A stretch of DNA of 64,000 nt from Sphingobacterium tenebrionis (GTDB lineage Bacteria > Bacteroidota > Bacteroidia > Sphingobacteriales > Sphingobacteriaceae). The stretch lies in contig NZ_JAYLLN010000008.1 of NCBI RefSeq assembly GCF_037126265.1, positions 1 to 64,000 of the forward strand. Direction: 5' to 3'. Within the stretch, counting starts at the first letter, position 1; the number at the start of each line of letters is the position of its first letter. Shown piece after piece: positions 61,417 to 64,000 of this stretch. The notes under the pieces are model-generated. The model had not been told where the DNA came from and made no database searches. It was given only the letters and a program-made list of their open reading frames with translations. Position numbers and translations under genes: made by a program.

Positions 61417-61447
61417 AAAAAAGGTGGTCTTCACAGACCACCCTTTA
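61417..61447 (-). terminator. Terminator of ftsZ
   Basis: AAAGGTGGTCT pairs with AGACCACCCTTT (one mismatch) around TTCAC, with a T-run on the minus strand. Confidence 0.85.
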
Positions 61448-61465
61448 GTATTAAATAGGATAAGA

Positions 61466-63190
61466 TTAATCTACATTGTCGTGCAAGAACGAATTGTTCG
61501 GTCTGATCTCCGTTTCACCATCATCAAACGACAAGGTAAAGCGGCTCACTTGTGATTGGGAAGAATGTGGCACATCATCCAAGGTCTTTTGTTTTCTCTT
61601 GTATGCTGGCTCATTCTCCAATTCCTGAAGACCGTTCGAAGACTTCAATTTCATGCTCAATTCTTTCAAACGAAGGATTCTTTCTTTCGTTTTCATCAAT
61701 TGATCCTCAAAATTGGACTCTTCTTTGATCGCCTCTTCCAGTTCAACTTCAGCTTTTGGCTGAGGTTCTGCCTGCAATGGCGACTGAATTGGTGCTTGCG
61801 CCTGTGGAGCAACTTCCTCCGGTTCTTCGTTGGTTTTATACGCATCGAATACCGTTGGCAATTTGAATTCGAAGATCGATGGTGAAGTTTTCAATTCAAA
61901 CCCGTGTGGATTTGGATCTTCTTCTACCTCTTCAACATCATTACTATCTTCAAGCTCCAAGGTATGACGAATCAAATTTGGTTCTTTGTTCTCCACTGCA
62001 TTTGCTTGTGAAGCAGATGCTACTTTATTGGAAAACAGATCAGCTTGTGGACCTTGAGGAGCAGTTGGCTCCGCCGGTTGTGTAGTCTTTACAAAAGCCG
62101 ATGGCTCCTGTGCAGTACGCTCAACAAACTGATTGGTTGCTACTGGTTTTACGAAAGCCGAAGTTTGAACTTCGGGTGTTAAGGGAATAGCGATCTTCTC
62201 TTTCTCTTTTTCTTTCACGCGCTCTTCCGCAGTTTGAAAACCAGTCGCGATTATGGTTACAGAAAGCTCCTCGTCGTAGTCCTCATCGATACAGTTACCC
62301 CAGATCAGATCAGCCGAAAGACCAGCCTTCTCTTGGATATAATCTGTTACGATAGCTACCTCATCCATGGTTACCTCACGTGTACCGGAAGTAATGTTCA
62401 ATAGGATGTAACGAGCACCTTCAATTTCATTGTCTTTTAATAATGGAGAGGCCAATGCGCCAGTTACAGCATCTAATGCGCGTTGTTCTCCTTTTGCCAC
62501 AGCATTACCCATGATAGCAACACCGCTATCATTCATTACGGTACGAACATCCTTGAAATCGACGTTCACATAACCCGGAATAGTAATAATTTCAGCAATA
62601 CCCTTTGCAGCAGTCGTTAAGATATCATCTGCTTTTGCAAAGGCAGCAGTCATTGTTAGGTTTCCGAAGATCTCACGTAAGCGATCGTTCGAAATCACTA
62701 AATAGGAATCCACGTATTTACGTAGTTCTTCCAAGCCATCTTCAGCTTGCATACGACGACGCTTACCTTCGAAAGTAAAGGGAGTAGTCACAATAGCAAC
62801 GGTCAATATCCCCAATTCCTTTGCTGCTTTCGCCAATACTGGACTTGCTCCAGTACCGGTTCCACCACCCATACCTGCTGTGATGAAAAGCATCTTCGTA
62901 TTGGTACCCAACATACGTTTGATATCCTCAATACTCTCGATAGCCGAGTTCTCACCCACATCAGGATCGGCACCAGCACCCATTCCTTCCGTTAAACTTG
63001 CTCCTAATTGTACCTTGTTCGGGATAGGACTCAACTCCAATGCTTGCGCATCCGTGTTACACACGATGAAGTCTACACCACTAATTCCCTGCTTGTACAT
63101 GTGGTTTACAGCATTCCCGCCGCCTCCACCTACACCAATTACCTTGATAATTGATGAATTCTCCTTTAACATTTCAAATTGTATCGACAT
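61466..63190 (-). CDS. ftsZ: Cell division protein FtsZ
   Basis: Tubulin-like GTPase forming the Z ring. The 574 residues hold the GTP-binding GVGGGGGNAVNHM and the tubulin signature AGMGGGTGTGAS (105-116). The catalytic T7 loop is inferred in NVDFKDVRTVMNDSG. A linker of about 230 residues rich in E, P, Q and A (about 325-555) leads to a C-terminal peptide, EIRPNNSFLHDNVD. The linker is far longer than in E. coli FtsZ (383 residues in total), as in other Bacteroidota. It is preceded by ftsA, with a 141-bp spacer containing two DnaA-box-like sites. Confidence 0.97.
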   Translation of the reverse strand: MSIQFEMLKENSSIIKVIGVGGGGGNAVNHMYKQGISGVDFIVCNTDAQALELSPIPNKVQLGASLTEGMGAGADPDVGENSAIESIEDIKRMLGTNTKMLFITAGMGGGTGTGASPVLAKAAKELGILTVAIVTTPFTFEGKRRRMQAEDGLEELRKYVDSYLVISNDRLREIFGNLTMTAAFAKADDILTTAAKGIAEIITIPGYVNVDFKDVRTVMNDSGVAIMGNAVAKGEQRALDAVTGALASPLLKDNEIEGARYILLNITSGTREVTMDEVAIVTDYIQEKAGLSADLIWGNCIDEDYDEELSVTIIATGFQTAEERVKEKEKEKIAIPLTPEVQTSAFVKPVATNQFVERTAQEPSAFVKTTQPAEPTAPQGPQADLFSNKVASASQANAVENKEPNLIRHTLELEDSNDVEEVEEDPNPHGFELKTSPSIFEFKLPTVFDAYKTNEEPEEVAPQAQAPIQSPLQAEPQPKAEVELEEAIKEESNFEDQLMKTKERILRLKELSMKLKSSNGLQELENEPAYKRKQKTLDDVPHSSQSQVSRFTLSFDDGETEIRPNNSFLHDNVD

Positions 63191-63284
63191 ATAATTTATC
63201 CTATTTAATTCTTCATCAATCTATTACGTTATCGCAACTTGACTCAACAATTCTAATGTAATATTACCAATATATTAACAATAG

Positions 63285-63312
63285 TTATCCACATTTGTTA
63301 AATTGTGGAAAA
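63285..63312. promoter_or_regulatory. Inverted pair of DnaA-box-like sites between ftsA and ftsZ
   Basis: TTATCCACA (63285-63293) is the consensus DnaA box. TGTGGAAAA (63304-63312) is the inverted TTTTCCACA, one base off. They are separated by 10 bp. They lie 94-122 bp upstream of the ftsZ start, within its probable leader or promoter region. Confidence 0.5.
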
Positions 63313-63331
63313 AACATACTGATGTTGATAA

Positions 63332-64000
63332 TTATTTTTTTCCAATGAAAGTATCATCGTCAATGTCCGCCCCGTCTTTGATCCAGTCTCCTAAGAAACG
63401 AGATAACCAACCTTCTTTTCTGCTTTGACCTTCCGCTATAACTTTAACGTCATCTTTGGATTTTTCTTTCCCTGCAACCGGAGTTTTTCTTGTCGTTCTC
63501 TCCTCGTCGCGCTTCTCTTCTTCCTCGATAGACTGAATACCTTTGATCAATAAACCGATACCTGTTGCATACAATGGGCTCTTCAATTCATCGAATGCCT
63601 GTTTGTTCAACATATCTGTTTTTGCCAAGTATTCGTTCGGATAACCGATACGGCAATCGATACCTGTGATGTACTCCACCAACTGAACCAAATGTTTCAA
63701 TTGTGCACCACCACCCGTGATCACAATACCTGCGATCAATTTATCTTCATAGCCCGAAGCTTTGATTTCATAATATACATGCTCGATGATCTCTTCCATT
63801 CTTGCCTGAATGATATAGGCTAAATTTTTAACAGAAATCTCCTTTGGCTCTCTTCCACGGATACCAGGTACACAGATCACCTCGTTATCCTTGTTTTCAT
63901 CTGCCAAAGCCGAACCATAACGAACCTTCAATTGCTCCGCTTGATTACGTAATACCGAACATCCCTGACGGATATCTTCCGTTACGATGTTACCTCCCAA
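63332..64000 (-). CDS. ftsA: Cell division protein FtsA, C-terminal part
   Basis: Actin-like membrane tether of the Z ring. Only the last 222 or so residues are inside the window; the gene continues past its right edge, and the apparent first methionine is internal. IVITGGGAQLKHLVQLVEYITGI is the phosphate-2/adenosine motif, and NLAYIIQARMEEIIEHVYYEIK precedes it. The tail is charged (about 165-205) and ends GWLSRFLGDWIKDG.., which may be the amphipathic membrane helix. Its neighbour ftsZ supports the call. Confidence 0.95.
   Translation of the reverse strand: MGGNIVTEDIRQGCSVLRNQAEQLKVRYGSALADENKDNEVICVPGIRGREPKEISVKNLAYIIQARMEEIIEHVYYEIKASGYEDKLIAGIVITGGGAQLKHLVQLVEYITGIDCRIGYPNEYLAKTDMLNKQAFDELKSPLYATGIGLLIKGIQSIEEEEKRDEERTTRKTPVAGKEKSKDDVKVIAEGQSRKEGWLSRFLGDWIKDGADIDDDTFIGKK

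Overview
The window reads as chromosomal DNA of a Bacteroidota bacterium, most likely Sphingobacteriaceae (Sphingobacterium/Pedobacter type). The signs are promoters of the Bacteroidota form (TTG, about 17-22 bp, TAnnTTTG), almost no Shine-Dalgarno sequences, a Rho with an N-terminal extension, a Bacteroidota Hc1-like histone, a SusC-type plug segment, an FtsZ with a long linker, and a complete hutHIUG operon. I saw no phage, insertion sequence, CRISPR array, tRNA or rRNA.

Layout. 0-6.5 kb: pgk, sppA, folK, an HPt protein, pssA, rho. 6.5-15.3 kb: an FucP-type sugar transporter and two collinear 286-residue BadF/BadG sugar kinases, with ybaB, an UPF0173 hydrolase, an acidic protein of unknown function, thymidine kinase and a glutathione peroxidase between them. 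15.4-28.5 kb: a secreted M14 peptidase, a PagL-like outer-membrane protein, ddl, a PASTA protein, mltG, a thioesterase, a YihY protein, an orphan hybrid histidine kinase, and rpsA. 28.6-37.6 kb: a rhodanese, a pirin, and the histidine-utilisation operon hutH-hutI-hutU-hutG with a divergent LysR regulator. 37.9-46.4 kb: a 1972-residue alpha-2-macroglobulin and the membrane pyrophosphatase. 46.4-52.4 kb: an overlapping operon of a helix-hairpin-helix/beta-barrel protein, ComEC and RecQ. 53-64 kb: gyrB, an OmpH lipoprotein, corA, rpmH-rnpA-yidD-tsaB, mscL, a NarL-type regulator, a TIM-barrel isomerase, an Hc1 histone, ftsZ and the 3' part of ftsA.

Seven intergenic clusters of one nested palindromic repeat family (outer module near CATTGCGAGG..CGAAGCAATCTT, inner module near GTCATCCTGAGCG..GTCGAAGGATC) punctuate the window at about 0.08, 9.7, 13.7, 29.6, 37.6, 43.9 and 52.7 kb. 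Five lie between convergent genes, often within a few bases of a stop codon, where no ordinary terminator is seen. Across most of them the G/C asymmetry of the + strand reverses: G-rich on the left, C-rich on the right. This holds even where the flanking gene runs the wrong way for a coding explanation. The alpha-2-macroglobulin gene, which spans the interval between two clusters, drifts from C-rich to G-rich along its own coding strand. Small tandem duplications also gather at these flanks.

The best leads for something undescribed are this repeat-linked skew pattern, the HhH-barrel/ComEC/RecQ operon as a possible DNA-uptake route, and the alpha-2-macroglobulin carrying a SusC/RagA-like plug segment. 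Base counts quoted are hand counts on single 60-base lines; no alignment, structure prediction or database search was run.
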